Assembly (NCBI GenBank): GCA_019351895.1
Contig: JABBOH010000013.1
Coordinates: 20,258 to 84,257 of the forward strand
Source: Pseudomonadota bacterium
GTDB lineage: Bacteria; Pseudomonadota; Alphaproteobacteria; Acetobacterales; Acetobacteraceae
Reading direction: 5' to 3'
Length of the DNA: 64,000 nt
Below are positions 18,314 through 27,325 of this stretch, piece by piece. The notes below the pieces were generated by a model. The model was not told where the DNA came from and did not search any database. It saw only the letters and a list, made by a program, of their open reading frames with translations. How positions within the stretch are numbered: position 1 is the stretch's first letter; each line of letters begins with the position of its first letter. The position numbers were made by a program, and so were the translations under genes.

Positions 18314-19117
18314 CTACGACCCCTCGCGAAGCTCCGTCAGCATCCGCCGTGATCCGTCGACGAGGAACATGGTGTCGGTGCCGACGGTGACGAAGTTGAA
18401 GCCGAGCCCGATCATTCGCTTCGCATAGGGCGGATAGCCGTTGTGGATGCCGGCTATCTTGCCCGCGGCTCGCGTCGCCCGCCCGATATGGGTGATGGCA
18501 TCCAGAACCAGAGGATCCTCCTGGTCGAACTTCGGCTTGCGGCCCAAGGCCAGCGAGAGGTCGGACGGGCCGATATAGACGGCGTCCAGGCCCTCCACCG
18601 CCAGGATCGCGTCGAGGTTGTCGAGCGCGCCGGCCGTTTCGATCATGGCGAAGCGCATGACGGTTTGATTGGCGTGGGCCGCGTAGTCGCGGCCGCCGAA
18701 CAAACCGGCGCGGATGGGCCCCATGCTGCGGCGGCCTCGGGGCGGATACGAGGTTGCGACCACGAAATTTTCCACATCGGCGGCAGTTTCGATCATTGGA
18801 CAAATAATGCCGTATGCTCCGGCGTCGAGAATCTTGCCGAGGATGCCGGGTTCGAGCCATGGCGCACGGACCAGGGGCACGGTGTTCGTCGTGGAAATGG
18901 CCGTCAGCATAGGCACCAGATCGCCGTAATCGACTACCCCATGCTGCATGTCGATCGTCAGGCTGTCCCAGCCCTGATGCGCCATGACTTCCACCGAGAG
19001 CGTGCTCGGGATGCCGAGCCACCCGTTGATAGCGGCGCCGCCATTCGCCACGATCTCGCGTAGCCGGTTGGGCCTGATTTGGGGTGCGCTTTGCGGCGCG
19101 TTGCTGGTTTCCGGCAT
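18314..19117 (-). CDS. HpcH/HpaI-family aldolase
   Basis: A 267-residue class II, metal-dependent aldolase of the HpaI type, which splits 2-oxo-4-hydroxy acids to pyruvate (or a related oxoacid) plus an aldehyde. Visible family motifs are GIPSTLSVEVMAHQGWDSL near the N-terminus, DMQHGVVDYGDLV (including the general His region), metal-site Glu in MIETA, and the AVYIGPSDLSLALG signature. The start ATG 19117 gives MPETSNAPQS and has the usual family length. It stands alone, convergent with the response regulator, so the physiological substrate cannot be inferred from neighbours. Confidence 0.9.
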   Translation of the reverse strand: MPETSNAPQSAPQIRPNRLREIVANGGAAINGWLGIPSTLSVEVMAHQGWDSLTIDMQHGVVDYGDLVPMLTAISTTNTVPLVRAPWLEPGILGKILDAGAYGIICPMIETAADVENFVVATSYPPRGRRSMGPIRAGLFGGRDYAAHANQTVMRFAMIETAGALDNLDAILAVEGLDAVYIGPSDLSLALGRKPKFDQEDPLVLDAITHIGRATRAAGKIAGIHNGYPPYAKRMIGLGFNFVTVGTDTMFLVDGSRRMLTELREGS

Positions 19118-19267
19118 CCTGGACGCTCCTTCGATGGGCTCTTGTAGAGGCCGGAGGCTATCCGCCCGGGCGCGCTGCCGCCATACCGCTTGGCCTCATG
19201 GCAGGGCCATGCTCTACCCGACGACCGCGGCCAGAGGCCTTGGCCGTCACCTGATGAAGGAGCCGCC

Positions 19268-19720
19268 ATGCGCCATCTGCCTCTGGCATTGGCGGGAATG
19301 AGCCTCGCGAGCGCCGCCTGGGCTGCGGGCCCGATCCAGGTCGCGCACGCGTGGTCGCGGGTGACGCCCTCCGCCGCGAGCGCAGGCGTGGTCTATCTCA
19401 CGGTCACCGATAGCGGCCCGCCCGACACTCTCCTGGGCGTGGAGACGCCCGCAGCCAGCCATGCCGAATTGCATCTGAGCCGGATGGCGAACGGCATCAT
19501 GGAGATGGATGCGGTGCACGACCTGCCGGTGACACCCGGAAAGTCACTCGTCTTCGCACCCGGCGGCTATCACATCATGTTGACGGGCCTCGCTCACGCG
19601 CTCGATGCCGGGCAGCGCTTCCCGATCACGCTGACCTTCGCCCATGCCGGTCCGGTGACTGTCGAAGTGACGGTACAGCCGATGAGCTACATGCCGCCGG
19701 GCGACGCGATGAAGATGTAG
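19268..19720 (+). CDS. PCu(A)C-type periplasmic copper chaperone
   Basis: A 150-residue exported protein. A Sec signal peptide (residues 1-20, cleavage after AAWAA) is followed by the Cu(I)-binding motif H-x10-M-x21-H-x-M, which is met exactly by His69, Met80, His102 and Met104. PCu(A)C proteins deliver copper to the CuA site of cytochrome oxidase or buffer periplasmic copper. The start ATG 19268 has GAAGGAG seven bases upstream; a longer frame from 19190 is rejected. The gene is not in a cox operon here and lies about 15 kb from the copA island. Confidence 0.92.
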   Translation: MRHLPLALAGMSLASAAWAAGPIQVAHAWSRVTPSAASAGVVYLTVTDSGPPDTLLGVETPAASHAELHLSRMANGIMEMDAVHDLPVTPGKSLVFAPGGYHIMLTGLAHALDAGQRFPITLTFAHAGPVTVEVTVQPMSYMPPGDAMKM

Positions 19721-19770
19721 CGGCGGCGAGGCGCGGCGGGCTTGGTAGGGCGGGGTAGGCGCGGCCCGTT

Positions 19771-20970
19771 CTAGGCGCGGCCGCCGCGCGCCAGGACGGT
19801 CTCGGTCTTCAGCTGGCCGCAGGCGGCCAGGATGTCCTGCCCGCGCGGCGTCCGGACGGGGGCGGCATAGCCGGCGTCCATCACGATCGACGCGAACCGG
19901 CGGATCGCCGCCGGCGTGCTCGTCTCGTAGGCGCTCCCCGGCCAGGGATTGAACGGGATCAGATTGACCTTCGCCGGCAGCCCGGCGATCAACTCCACCA
20001 GAAGCCGCGCATCCGCCTCGCTGTCGTTGATGCCCTTCAGCATGACGTATTCGAAGGTTATCCGCCGCGCGTTCGAGGCGGCCGGATACCGGCGGCAGGC
20101 CGCGATCAGCTCCGCGATCGGGTATTTGCGGTTGAGCGGCACGAGCTCGTCCCGCAATTCGTCCCGCACCGCATGAAGCGAGACCGCGAGGTTCACGCCG
20201 AGTTCCGTCCCCGCGCGGTCCATCATCGGCACGACGCCGCTGGTCGAGAGCGTGATGCGCCGGCGGGAGAGGGCGATGCCTTCCCCGTCCATGACGATTC
20301 GCATGGCGCGCGCGACGTTGTCGTAGTTGTACAGCGGCTCGCCCATGCCCATGAGCACGATGGTGGAGAGCAGGCGCGGCGTCTCGCCCTTGGGGCTCGG
20401 CCACTCGCCGTAGCTGTCCCGCGCCGCCATGAACTGGCCGACGATCTCGGTCACGCCCAGGTTGCGCATCAGCCGCTGGGTGCCGGTGTGGCAGAAGCTG
20501 CAGGAGAGCGTGCAACCGACCTGGGAGGATAGGCAGACCGCACCACGGTCCCCCTCGGGGTCCGGGATATAGACCGTCTCGGCCTCCTGACCGTCGCGGA
20601 AGCGGAACAGAAATTTGCGCGTCTCGTCGGTGCTCGTTTGCGCAACCACGGTCTCTGGCCGGCCGACCACGAAGTTTTCGGCGAGCTTGTCCCGCATCGG
20701 CTTGGCCATGGTCGTCATGCGCGCGAAGTCGGTCTCGCCCTGGTGATAGATCCAGTGCCAGATCTGCTTCGCGCGGAACGGTGCCTCGCCGATGGCGGCC
20801 ACCTCGGCGGCCAGTTCCTCGCGCGTCAGGCCGACGAGATCCCGCCTGCCATCCGCCAGCCGGGCCGGCGGCGGCGCGAAGAGGGCAGCCTTCGCCATGA
20901 TCCGGGCGGCGTCGTCCGGCAGCGCGCCCGCCGTCTCCGGCTGGGGCTTCGCGGGCATGATCGCGTTCAC
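19771..20970 (-). CDS. rlmN: Dual-specificity RNA methyltransferase RlmN
   Basis: A 399-residue radical-SAM enzyme that methylates C2 of A2503 in 23S rRNA (and A37 in some tRNAs). The radical-SAM cluster CxxxCxxC is Cys153, Cys157, Cys160 within [29 protein letters not shown] and the [17 protein letters not shown] motif follow, and the C-terminal conserved Cys is in LAACGQLK. The N-terminal accessory domain ([12 protein letters not shown]) is present. The start is GTG 20970, overlapping the stop of the IalB-like gene as GTGA; an ATG four codons later is possible. The coupling to an exported protein gene is a curiosity seen in this order here. Confidence 0.97.
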   Translation of the reverse strand: MNAIMPAKPQPETAGALPDDAARIMAKAALFAPPPARLADGRRDLVGLTREELAAEVAAIGEAPFRAKQIWHWIYHQGETDFARMTTMAKPMRDKLAENFVVGRPETVVAQTSTDETRKFLFRFRDGQEAETVYIPDPEGDRGAVCLSSQVGCTLSCSFCHTGTQRLMRNLGVTEIVGQFMAARDSYGEWPSPKGETPRLLSTIVLMGMGEPLYNYDNVARAMRIVMDGEGIALSRRRITLSTSGVVPMMDRAGTELGVNLAVSLHAVRDELRDELVPLNRKYPIAELIAACRRYPAASNARRITFEYVMLKGINDSEADARLLVELIAGLPAKVNLIPFNPWPGSAYETSTPAAIRRFASIVMDAGYAAPVRTPRGQDILAACGQLKTETVLARGGRA

Positions 20971-21449
20971 TTCGCCGGACAGCCTTTCACGATTGCCCCG
21001 TAGGCGGCGCTGAAGCCAGACAGCGAGAACTTCTCGGTCTGCTTACCGCCCTTGCGGTCCCAAGTCGCGGTCGCGTCAGCGCCCTTCTGCATGCCGATGA
21101 CCGCGGCCTTGCCATCGCGGGAAAAGGCGGAGCGGGCCGCCGTGTAGAAGGACATAGGCGGCTGGTTGTCGATCTGGACCGCCACTTCGGTTTTCGGCGG
21201 ATAGGGTGCGGTGGCGTTCACCACGACCTCGTCGCGCGCGGTCGGACGCTCCGACACGATGATCATGGCGGCGGATGGGGTCTTGTCGCTACCGATGGCG
21301 CGGGTGAAGGCGTAGCACACGCGGCCCGCGCCGGTGCCGTATTCGGCCGCCGTCCAGTCCGAGAACACGCCGAGCGAAGTGGGGCCTGCCGCCAGCGCGG
21401 GTCCGGACATGGCCAGAAGGGCGAAGCCTGCGAGGAGTATTTTCTGCAT
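20967..21449 (-). CDS. IalB-family (invasion-associated locus B) exported protein
   Basis: About 160 residues, with a clear signal peptide ([22 protein letters not shown]) and a mature domain that fits the IalB family: [21 protein letters not shown], a central beta-rich section, and a C-terminal [20 protein letters not shown] with a conserved Gly-Cys end. Two cysteines (in VCYAF and GCPAK) likely form a disulfide. Family members are periplasmic or outer-membrane proteins of uncertain function found widely in alphaproteobacteria. The start at ATG 21449 is chosen because it begins the signal peptide. It overlaps the rlmN start by four bases. Confidence 0.85.
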   Translation of the reverse strand: MQKILLAGFALLAMSGPALAAGPTSLGVFSDWTAAEYGTGAGRVCYAFTRAIGSDKTPSAAMIIVSERPTARDEVVVNATAPYPPKTEVAVQIDNQPPMSFYTAARSAFSRDGKAAVIGMQKGADATATWDRKGGKQTEKFSLSGFSAAYGAIVKGCPAK

Positions 21450-21549
21450 GGCCAAGGGATTAAGGGAGCAGCGCCGCATCGCGCAAGAGAAGGTTGCGAC
21501 ACAGGCTGCATGTCTCGCCAGCGCGGGTGGGAGCCGTTAAAGCGGCGTC

Positions 21550-22794
21550 ATGACGGACAGCACAGACGCGCAGCTTGCCGCGCAATACGAGGCCTATCCA
21601 TATCCCGCGCGCGACCCGCGCGAGGAGGCGAAGCGGCTGATCATCGGCAGCCCGTCGCATCTGCGGGAGATCGACTATTGGGTTTTCGGTGCGACGCGGC
21701 CGAGAAGCACGCCGCTGCGGGCGCTGATCGCGGGCGGCGGCACGGGCGACGGCACCATCATGCTGGCCGTGCATCTGGCCCGGTCAGGGCGGCCGGGGCG
21801 GGTGACGTACCTCGACCGGTCGATCGCCGCGATGAAGACCGCGCAGGCGCGGGCCGCCGCGCGTGGCCTCACCAACATCGACTGGGTGCAGGGCTCGCTG
21901 CTCGACCTGCCGCGGCTCGGGCTCGGGCCGTTCGACTACATCGATTGCTGCGGCGTGCTGCATCACCTGCCGAAGCCCGCCGAGGGGCTGGCGGCGCTCG
22001 ACTCCGTCCTCGCGCCCGGCGGCGGGATGGGGCTGATGGTCTATGCGCCGCACGGCCGCACGGGCGTCTATATGGTGCAGGACGCACTCGCCCTGCTCGC
22101 GCCCGCCGATCAGGCGCCGCCCGCGCGGCTCGATATCGCGCGGCGGGTCATGCGTCATCTGCCGGAAAGCAACTGGCTGCGCTTCAACCGCAACTTCGGC
22201 GACCACATCACGGGCGGGGATGCGGGGCTCTACGACCTGCTGCTCAATCCGCGCGACCGCGCCTTCACGGTCCCGGCCTTCGCCGATCTTCTGGCCGAGG
22301 CGGGCATGGCCGTCGCGGCCTTCATGGAGCCGACGCGCTATGACCCGGCGACGTGGCTGCCGGACCCGAAGCTGCGCGCGCGGGCAGCCGCACTCCCGCC
22401 CATGGAACGCGCGGCGCTCGCCGAGGCGCTGTGCGGCAACATGAGCGTCCATATCGCCTATTGCCGCCGCGCCGCCGAACCATTGGACCAAGCCGATCCG
22501 CTGGCCGACGACGCGGTGCCGGTGATGCGGGAAATGCCGGGCGCCGAGCTTGCGAAGTCGATCCTGCCGGACGGGTCATTGCCGTTCCTGTTCGACGGGT
22601 TGCGCGCCGTGCTGCGCGTGCCGCCTGAGGCGGTGGCGATCCTGCAGGCGATCGACGGCGAGCGGAGCGTGGGCGACCTCGCCGCTCTCTTCACGCAGCG
22701 CGGTATGGCGGAGCCGAAATTCCGCCGCGCCTGGGCCGAGACCTTCGGCGCGCTCCAGCCCGTCAACCGCGTGTTGCTCGCCCCGCCCGGCTGA
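21550..22794 (+). CDS. Class I SAM-dependent methyltransferase with C-terminal extension
   Basis: 414 residues. The N-terminal 210 residues carry the Rossmann methyltransferase motifs: motif I ALIAGGGTGDGTIMLA, motif II VTYLDRS (acidic Asp binding the ribose), and motif IV DYIDCCGVLHHLPKPAEGLAAL. An opening YEAYPYPARDPREEAKRL is a hallmark of a bacterial group of such enzymes whose substrate is unknown. The C-terminal approximately 150 residues include a segment resembling a winged or PqqD-like repeat (VAILQAIDGERSVGDLAALF). It runs convergently into the S8/Hint gene, and the two coding ends overlap by 32 bp. Confidence 0.85.
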   Translation: MTDSTDAQLAAQYEAYPYPARDPREEAKRLIIGSPSHLREIDYWVFGATRPRSTPLRALIAGGGTGDGTIMLAVHLARSGRPGRVTYLDRSIAAMKTAQARAAARGLTNIDWVQGSLLDLPRLGLGPFDYIDCCGVLHHLPKPAEGLAALDSVLAPGGGMGLMVYAPHGRTGVYMVQDALALLAPADQAPPARLDIARRVMRHLPESNWLRFNRNFGDHITGGDAGLYDLLLNPRDRAFTVPAFADLLAEAGMAVAAFMEPTRYDPATWLPDPKLRARAAALPPMERAALAEALCGNMSVHIAYCRRAAEPLDQADPLADDAVPVMREMPGAELAKSILPDGSLPFLFDGLRAVLRVPPEAVAILQAIDGERSVGDLAALFTQRGMAEPKFRRAWAETFGALQPVNRVLLAPPG

Positions 22795-25700
22795 TCCGCG
22801 CGAGCCGGGTTCGGGCTCGGTCGACCTCGGCTCCGGTCACGACCAGGGGTGCGCAGCTCAGCGCCTCCCGGACGAGCGTCGCCTCGGCGGTCTCCTCGCC
22901 CCAATAAGGGTGCAGCGCCACCGCGGGCCCTTGGGCAAAACCGATACGGTCGCCCGTGTCGAGGTAGCTCTCGGCGAAGACGCCCTCCGCGAGCAGGATT
23001 GCGTGCCGCGACAGCTCGACGTGGAAATAGGTGACGCTGTCGGCGTCGAGCTGAGCGATGCTCGTGCCGTCGATGAGGTGCTTTACAGGGATCAGCACCT
23101 CCTCCTGGAAGAGCGCGTGGTCGGGCGAGAGGTAGAGGTCGCGGTCGGGTCGGCCCGATCCGAAGCTGTCGGCGCGCACGCGCACGGGCCGCACCATCAC
23201 CGGGTGGGCGTGGCGGCGGCAATCGACGCGGCGAGAGCCGATCCAGATGACGCACTCGGTATTGCCCTCGATGGTGACAACGCCATCGCCGACGCGCAGC
23301 GCCTCCACGGCAACGGGGCCCTGGTCTGTGAGGATCCGGGTTCCCGCTGCGAAACACGGGACCGCCATCACCTCCAACTGATTGCCCGCGCCCGCCATGA
23401 GCGTGAAGCCCCCATAGTTGGCCGCCGGGTCGAGCGTCAGCCCGGCGAGCGGGCCGTTCGGGCCGTCGATCGCCAGCAGGCCGCCCGCGTAGCTGTAGCT
23501 GTCGGCGGCGCTGTAGGTGAGGGCGCCGAACTCGATGATGCTCGACCCGTTATTGAAGCCCGAGATCACGGAGGCGAACTGCCCGGTCAGCACTGAGCTG
23601 TCGCCGGAACTGAAGTCAAGCAGGCCGCCGCCGCCGCTCGTGAAGGCGATGGCCGCACCCTTCGCGGCGCCGCCGATGGTGAGGGTGCCGGTCGAGGCGA
23701 TGGTGATGGTGCCGCCGATCGAGGTCGCGCCCGCCGTCAGCGCGCCGGCATCGTTGAGGCTGCCGCCGACCGACACCGCCGCCAGGCTCGTGGCGGTCGG
23801 TAGCACCAGCATCCCGACCGCGAGCGATGCGGCGGAGATGGTGCCGCCTGGCCCGATGGCCGCGCCGCCGCCGTAGAAGCTGAGCGCGCCCGTTTCCAGA
23901 CGCCCGTCCTCGGTGAGGCTCGTGCCCGAAAACACCACCGCACCGCTGGCCATCAGCGCCGCGCTCGGATCCCCGATGGTGACCGCCGAGGCCGAGAAGC
24001 TCGCGGCAGTTGTCTTGACCGCGCCCTGCGCGCCGATCCCGAGCGCGCCTCCCGTCTGGGCGATCCCCACGGCATCGGTGAGCGTCAGTGCCGCCTGGGC
24101 GCCGCTGCCGCCGACGGTGATCTGCCCGGCGTTCTGGGCGTAGTTGCCGGCGGTCGCGATCCCGCTCGCCAGCGCCACCGTGCCGTCATTGACGTTGAGC
24201 GATCCCGAGACGCCGAGGCTGCCCCCGGCGAGCGCGAGCGTCCCGCCGGTACCGACGAGGAAGTCGCCGGCCGTGATATTGCCGGCCGCGGGACCGCCGA
24301 CCGCGAGCACGCCGCCCCTAGCGATGGTGAGCGTGACGCTCGATCCCGAGGGGGCCGAAAGGGTGAGCGAGCCCGCGGCATCCCCCGCTGTGCCCACGGT
24401 CACGCTGTAGCTGGCGGAGACGCTGCCGAGATTATCGCTCACCATGACGGCGCCGGCGGCGGTCGGTGTCTGGCCCGTGGTCCAATTGGTCGCGACCGAC
24501 CAGCCCCCACCGTCAGCATTCGACCAGCCGTTGCCAGCCGCCGCGACCGAAAGCTCCACCGCCGCGCGCGTCTGGATGAGACCCGCGCCCGTATTGGCCA
24601 CGGAGGCCCCGACCGGAAGGGCCGACTGCGCGAGCAACGCCGTCACCTCGGCGGGCGTCAGCGCGGCATCGGCCTGCAGCATGAGCGCCGCCACCGCCGC
24701 CGCATTGGGCGCGGCGGCAGATGTGCCGGCGAAAGAGGCGAAGCCTGGAACCGTCGTCGTGGAGCCCGCGACGCTCAGGAAGTCGGGCGCGTTCGCGATG
24801 ACCGGCGCGGCAAGGAGGTTGCCGTTCGTGCCATAGAGAATAACGCCCGGCCCCGTCGCCGAATATACGGCCGGAACCGCGGGCGAGAGGCCGAAGACAG
24901 GTGTGCTGCTGTAGGTCACGGCACCTACCGTGTTGACGGCGGGCAGCAGGTCATGGCCCGAGACGCTGCCTGTGCCCTGGCCGACAGCGGTCCCTAGGAG
25001 GGTCGCGCCCGAGGTGAGCACCGTGAGGGTCAGCATCTGCGCGGCCGGGGCGGCTCCGCCGTTCTCCACCACCACGAGACGGAAATTCTGCGACGCGAGA
25101 CCGTTGGTGAAGATCAGCCCCTGCTGCGGATTGCCGCCGAGTTCGCTGGCGGTGGCACTGGCGACGACGGCACCCGATGCGTCCAGCAGATAGATCGAGA
25201 AGCTGTCCTGAGCGCCGGCGCTGCCATGACCGATGCTCGCGAAGGGTTGCGCCCATTGAAATTCGAGCCAGAGCGTCTGCCCGCGGGGGATGGAGATGGC
25301 CTGATAGGGACCGGCGCCGGCGAAGTCGTTCGCGACGATGGAATGGGCGCTGATCCCGGGAATGGTCGTGGTCAGCGGCGCGAATCCCTGCTGGACGTAG
25401 TTGCCGCCGCTGTTGCCGGCGGCGGAGAAGAAGCTGCTCCCCGCCGCGATCGCCGCCGTGATCGCCTGATCCAGAACCGTGCCCGTCTGGTAGAAGGATT
25501 CCTGCGACGGATACGACACGTCATCGACGATGATGGTGCAGCCGGCGGCCTGAAGTGCTGCGACAGCGGCGGCACAGGTGGCGACGCTGTCTCCGGCGGC
25601 GGCGAATGCGTATGAGGCGCCGGGGGCGATCTGATAGGCCAGCTCCGTCATGGCCTGACCTTCGTCGCTTCCGGCGGCGCTGTCCCGCAGCACGGTCACC

Positions 25701-25861
25701 TGGGCCGGGAGGAAGCCGCCCGCGATATTCGCCCCGGCACCGCCGAGCGCGTCGTAGCTGTCCGAGATGATCCCGATCTTCACGCCGCTGCCGGTGACGC
25801 CGTACAACGCGGTCGCCACCTCCGCGCCCAAGGCCAGGGCGGAATTCGCCAGTCCCGACAC
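22763..25861 (-). CDS. Large secreted protein: subtilisin-like (S8) domain, passenger-type beta repeats and C-terminal Hint domain
   Basis: 1032 residues in three parts. Residues about 20-430 look like a subtilase: Asp34 in IGIISDSYDALGG, oxyanion Asn150 (SAAGNSGG) and nucleophile Ser381 in AGTSAAAP. The usual HGTHVAG histidine is not seen; the corresponding region reads SDEGQAMTELAYQIAPGA, with Glu67. Residues about 440-820 are Gly/Ala/Ser/Thr-rich short beta repeats like autotransporter passengers. Residues 836-985 are a Hint domain of the Hint_2 type: Cys836 in CFAAGTRI, LRVGDGV, SPDHALF. Hint domains can do self-cleavage through the N-terminal Cys. There is no classical signal peptide. 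The RBS GGAGAG lies in a hairpin arm. Function is unknown. Confidence 0.85.
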   Translation of the reverse strand: MSGLANSALALGAEVATALYGVTGSGVKIGIISDSYDALGGAGANIAGGFLPAQVTVLRDSAAGSDEGQAMTELAYQIAPGASYAFAAAGDSVATCAAAVAALQAAGCTIIVDDVSYPSQESFYQTGTVLDQAITAAIAAGSSFFSAAGNSGGNYVQQGFAPLTTTIPGISAHSIVANDFAGAGPYQAISIPRGQTLWLEFQWAQPFASIGHGSAGAQDSFSIYLLDASGAVVASATASELGGNPQQGLIFTNGLASQNFRLVVVENGGAAPAAQMLTLTVLTSGATLLGTAVGQGTGSVSGHDLLPAVNTVGAVTYSSTPVFGLSPAVPAVYSATGPGVILYGTNGNLLAAPVIANAPDFLSVAGSTTTVPGFASFAGTSAAAPNAAAVAALMLQADAALTPAEVTALLAQSALPVGASVANTGAGLIQTRAAVELSVAAAGNGWSNADGGGWSVATNWTTGQTPTAAGAVMVSDNLGSVSASYSVTVGTAGDAAGSLTLSAPSGSSVTLTIARGGVLAVGGPAAGNITAGDFLVGTGGTLALAGGSLGVSGSLNVNDGTVALASGIATAGNYAQNAGQITVGGSGAQAALTLTDAVGIAQTGGALGIGAQGAVKTTAASFSASAVTIGDPSAALMASGAVVFSGTSLTEDGRLETGALSFYGGGAAIGPGGTISAASLAVGMLVLPTATSLAAVSVGGSLNDAGALTAGATSIGGTITIASTGTLTIGGAAKGAAIAFTSGGGGLLDFSSGDSSVLTGQFASVISGFNNGSSIIEFGALTYSAADSYSYAGGLLAIDGPNGPLAGLTLDPAANYGGFTLMAGAGNQLEVMAVPCFAAGTRILTDQGPVAVEALRVGDGVVTIEGNTECVIWIGSRRVDCRRHAHPVMVRPVRVRADSFGSGRPDRDLYLSPDHALFQEEVLIPVKHLIDGTSIAQLDADSVTYFHVELSRHAILLAEGVFAESYLDTGDRIGFAQGPAVALHPYWGEETAEATLVREALSCAPLVVTGAEVDRARTRLARISRAGRATRG

Positions 25862-25867
25862 ATCTCT

Positions 25868-25884
25868 CTCCGCACCAAGCGGAG
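25868..25884 (-). promoter_or_regulatory. Hairpin covering the ribosome-binding site of the S8/Hint gene
   Basis: On the minus-strand transcript, CTCCGC (25884-25879) pairs perfectly with GCGGAG (25873-25868) around a 5-nt loop. The 3' arm contains the GGAG of the Shine-Dalgarno sequence GGAGAGAG directly before ATG 25861. Such a fold would restrict initiation unless opened by temperature, a factor or upstream translation. Confidence 0.45.
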
Positions 25885-25901
25885 CGGGGTATCATGCTGC
25901 C

Positions 25902-25919
25902 CGTTACCAACAGGTAACG
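25902..25919. repeat. Inverted repeat between MFS and S8/Hint genes
   Basis: CGTTACC at 25902-25908 and its exact complement GGTAACG at 25913-25919 flank AACA. It sits in the 66-bp gap after the MFS stop and before the S8/Hint start, so it could be a short transcription terminator of the efflux operon (no T-run) or an operator. Confidence 0.45.
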
Positions 25920-25927
25920 ACGCCGGA

Positions 25928-27325
25928 TCAGCCCGAGGCGGCGCTCGTGGCGGGCGCGCCGAGCCTCAGGCGCAGGAGGCTCAGCACCATCCCGACGACG
26001 GCGAAGCCGCAGGCGATGCCGATCGCCACCGGCATCTGGCCGTGATGCGGGAAGAGCTTGAAGACGAGGGCCGCGATGGTCGCCCCGAAGGTCTGCCCGG
26101 TCAGCCGTGCGAGGCCGAGCATGCCGTTGGCCCCGCCGCTTCGGTGGCGCGGCGCGGAACCCATGATCGCGCGGTTGTTGGGCGACTGGAACAGCCCGAA
26201 GCCCGCGCCGCAAATGGCCAGACGCCAGATGATATTGAAATCGGAGGGGTGCGCGGGCAGCAGCGCCGTCAGTCCGAGGCCGAGCGCATAGACGCCGAGG
26301 CCGACGCCGCCGAGCAGCCCCGCCGGAAACCGATCCGACAGCCGCCCCGCGATGGGCGCCACGATCATCACGAGCAACGGCCAAGGCGTCATCAATAGAC
26401 CGGTCGTGACCTCGCTGCGTCCCAGGATGTCCTGCACGAAGAAGGGGATCGCGACGAAGGCCAGCATCTGGCCGCAGAAGGAAAATACCGAGGTCATGAT
26501 CGACAGGCGGAACAGCGGAATGCGCAGCAGGTCGATCGGCAGCAGCGGCTCGCTCCGGGAAAGCTGGCGCCGCACCAGGACAAACCCGGCGATGGCGCCT
26601 GCCGCGACCTCCGCCACGGCGATCGGCCAGTCGTCGCTGCGGGTGAGGCCCATGATGCCCACCATGCCGACCCCGAAGCTGACCGCGCTCAGCAGCGCGC
26701 TGATCCAGTCGAAGCGCATCGAGGATCGCTGGCTGAGCGGCAGCGCCCGCCACGCGACCGCGAAGCAGACCACGCCGATCGGCACGTTGATCGCGAACAG
26801 CCATTCCCAATGCGCGACCGCCAGAATGGCCGAGGCGATCGAGGGCGCTGCCGCCGTCGATGCCGCCACGATCAGCGCGTTGAAGGCGAGGCCGCGCCCC
26901 AATCGCGCGCGGGGATAGGCGAAGCGGATGAGCGCGCCGGTGACGCTCATCTCCCCGGCCGCGCCGCAACCCTGGATCACGCGCGCAAGCGTCAGCTGTC
27001 CGATGGTGGACGACAGCGAGCAGGCGAGCGAGGCGCAGGTGAACACGACGACGCCGATCTGGAAGATGCGCTTGTAGCCATAGATCTCGCCGAGGGAGGA
27101 AAATGGCAGCAGCAGCACGATGACGGCGATCTGGTAGGCGTTGATGACGGAGACACTGTCATGCGGGCTGACATGCAGATCGCCCGCGATAGTGGGCAGC
27201 GCGACGTTGGCGATGGCGCCGTCCAGCACCGCCATGATGAGGCCGAGTGCCACCGCGGCCACCGCCCAGAAACGTTGCGGCTGCGCCAGTCCGTCCTGCG
27301 GGACGGCCGCGGAGAAGCCGCTCAA
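25928..27325 (-). CDS. MFS multidrug transporter (DHA2 / 14-TM family)
   Basis: A 465-residue major-facilitator exporter with about 14 hydrophobic helices. Family marks include motif D1-like LIMAVLDGAIANVALPTIAGDL, motif A-like SSLGEIYGYKRIFQIG, motif C-like AVAHWEWLFAINVPIG, and a C-half repeat (GRLSDRFPAGLLGG). DHA2 members of the EmrB/SmvA type export hydrophobic or cationic drugs and often pair with a HlyD/EmrA adaptor. It is the last gene of the MarR-FUSC operon, overlapping the OMF stop by four bases (ATGA), so it likely shares that adaptor and channel. Confidence 0.9.
   Translation of the reverse strand: MSGFSAAVPQDGLAQPQRFWAVAAVALGLIMAVLDGAIANVALPTIAGDLHVSPHDSVSVINAYQIAVIVLLLPFSSLGEIYGYKRIFQIGVVVFTCASLACSLSSTIGQLTLARVIQGCGAAGEMSVTGALIRFAYPRARLGRGLAFNALIVAASTAAAPSIASAILAVAHWEWLFAINVPIGVVCFAVAWRALPLSQRSSMRFDWISALLSAVSFGVGMVGIMGLTRSDDWPIAVAEVAAGAIAGFVLVRRQLSRSEPLLPIDLLRIPLFRLSIMTSVFSFCGQMLAFVAIPFFVQDILGRSEVTTGLLMTPWPLLVMIVAPIAGRLSDRFPAGLLGGVGLGVYALGLGLTALLPAHPSDFNIIWRLAICGAGFGLFQSPNNRAIMGSAPRHRSGGANGMLGLARLTGQTFGATIAALVFKLFPHHGQMPVAIGIACGFAVVGMVLSLLRLRLGAPATSAASG

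Noticed and set aside
17424..19022. Large minus-strand frame overlapping the response regulator and aldolase
   Set aside because: Both overlapped genes have clear motifs; this frame's translation lacks any domain.
19721..19790. Imperfect direct repeats (TAGGCGCGGC) between the PCu(A)C and rlmN genes
   Set aside because: Three short GC-rich copies could be chance in such a GC-rich spacer, and no secondary structure with a T-run follows.
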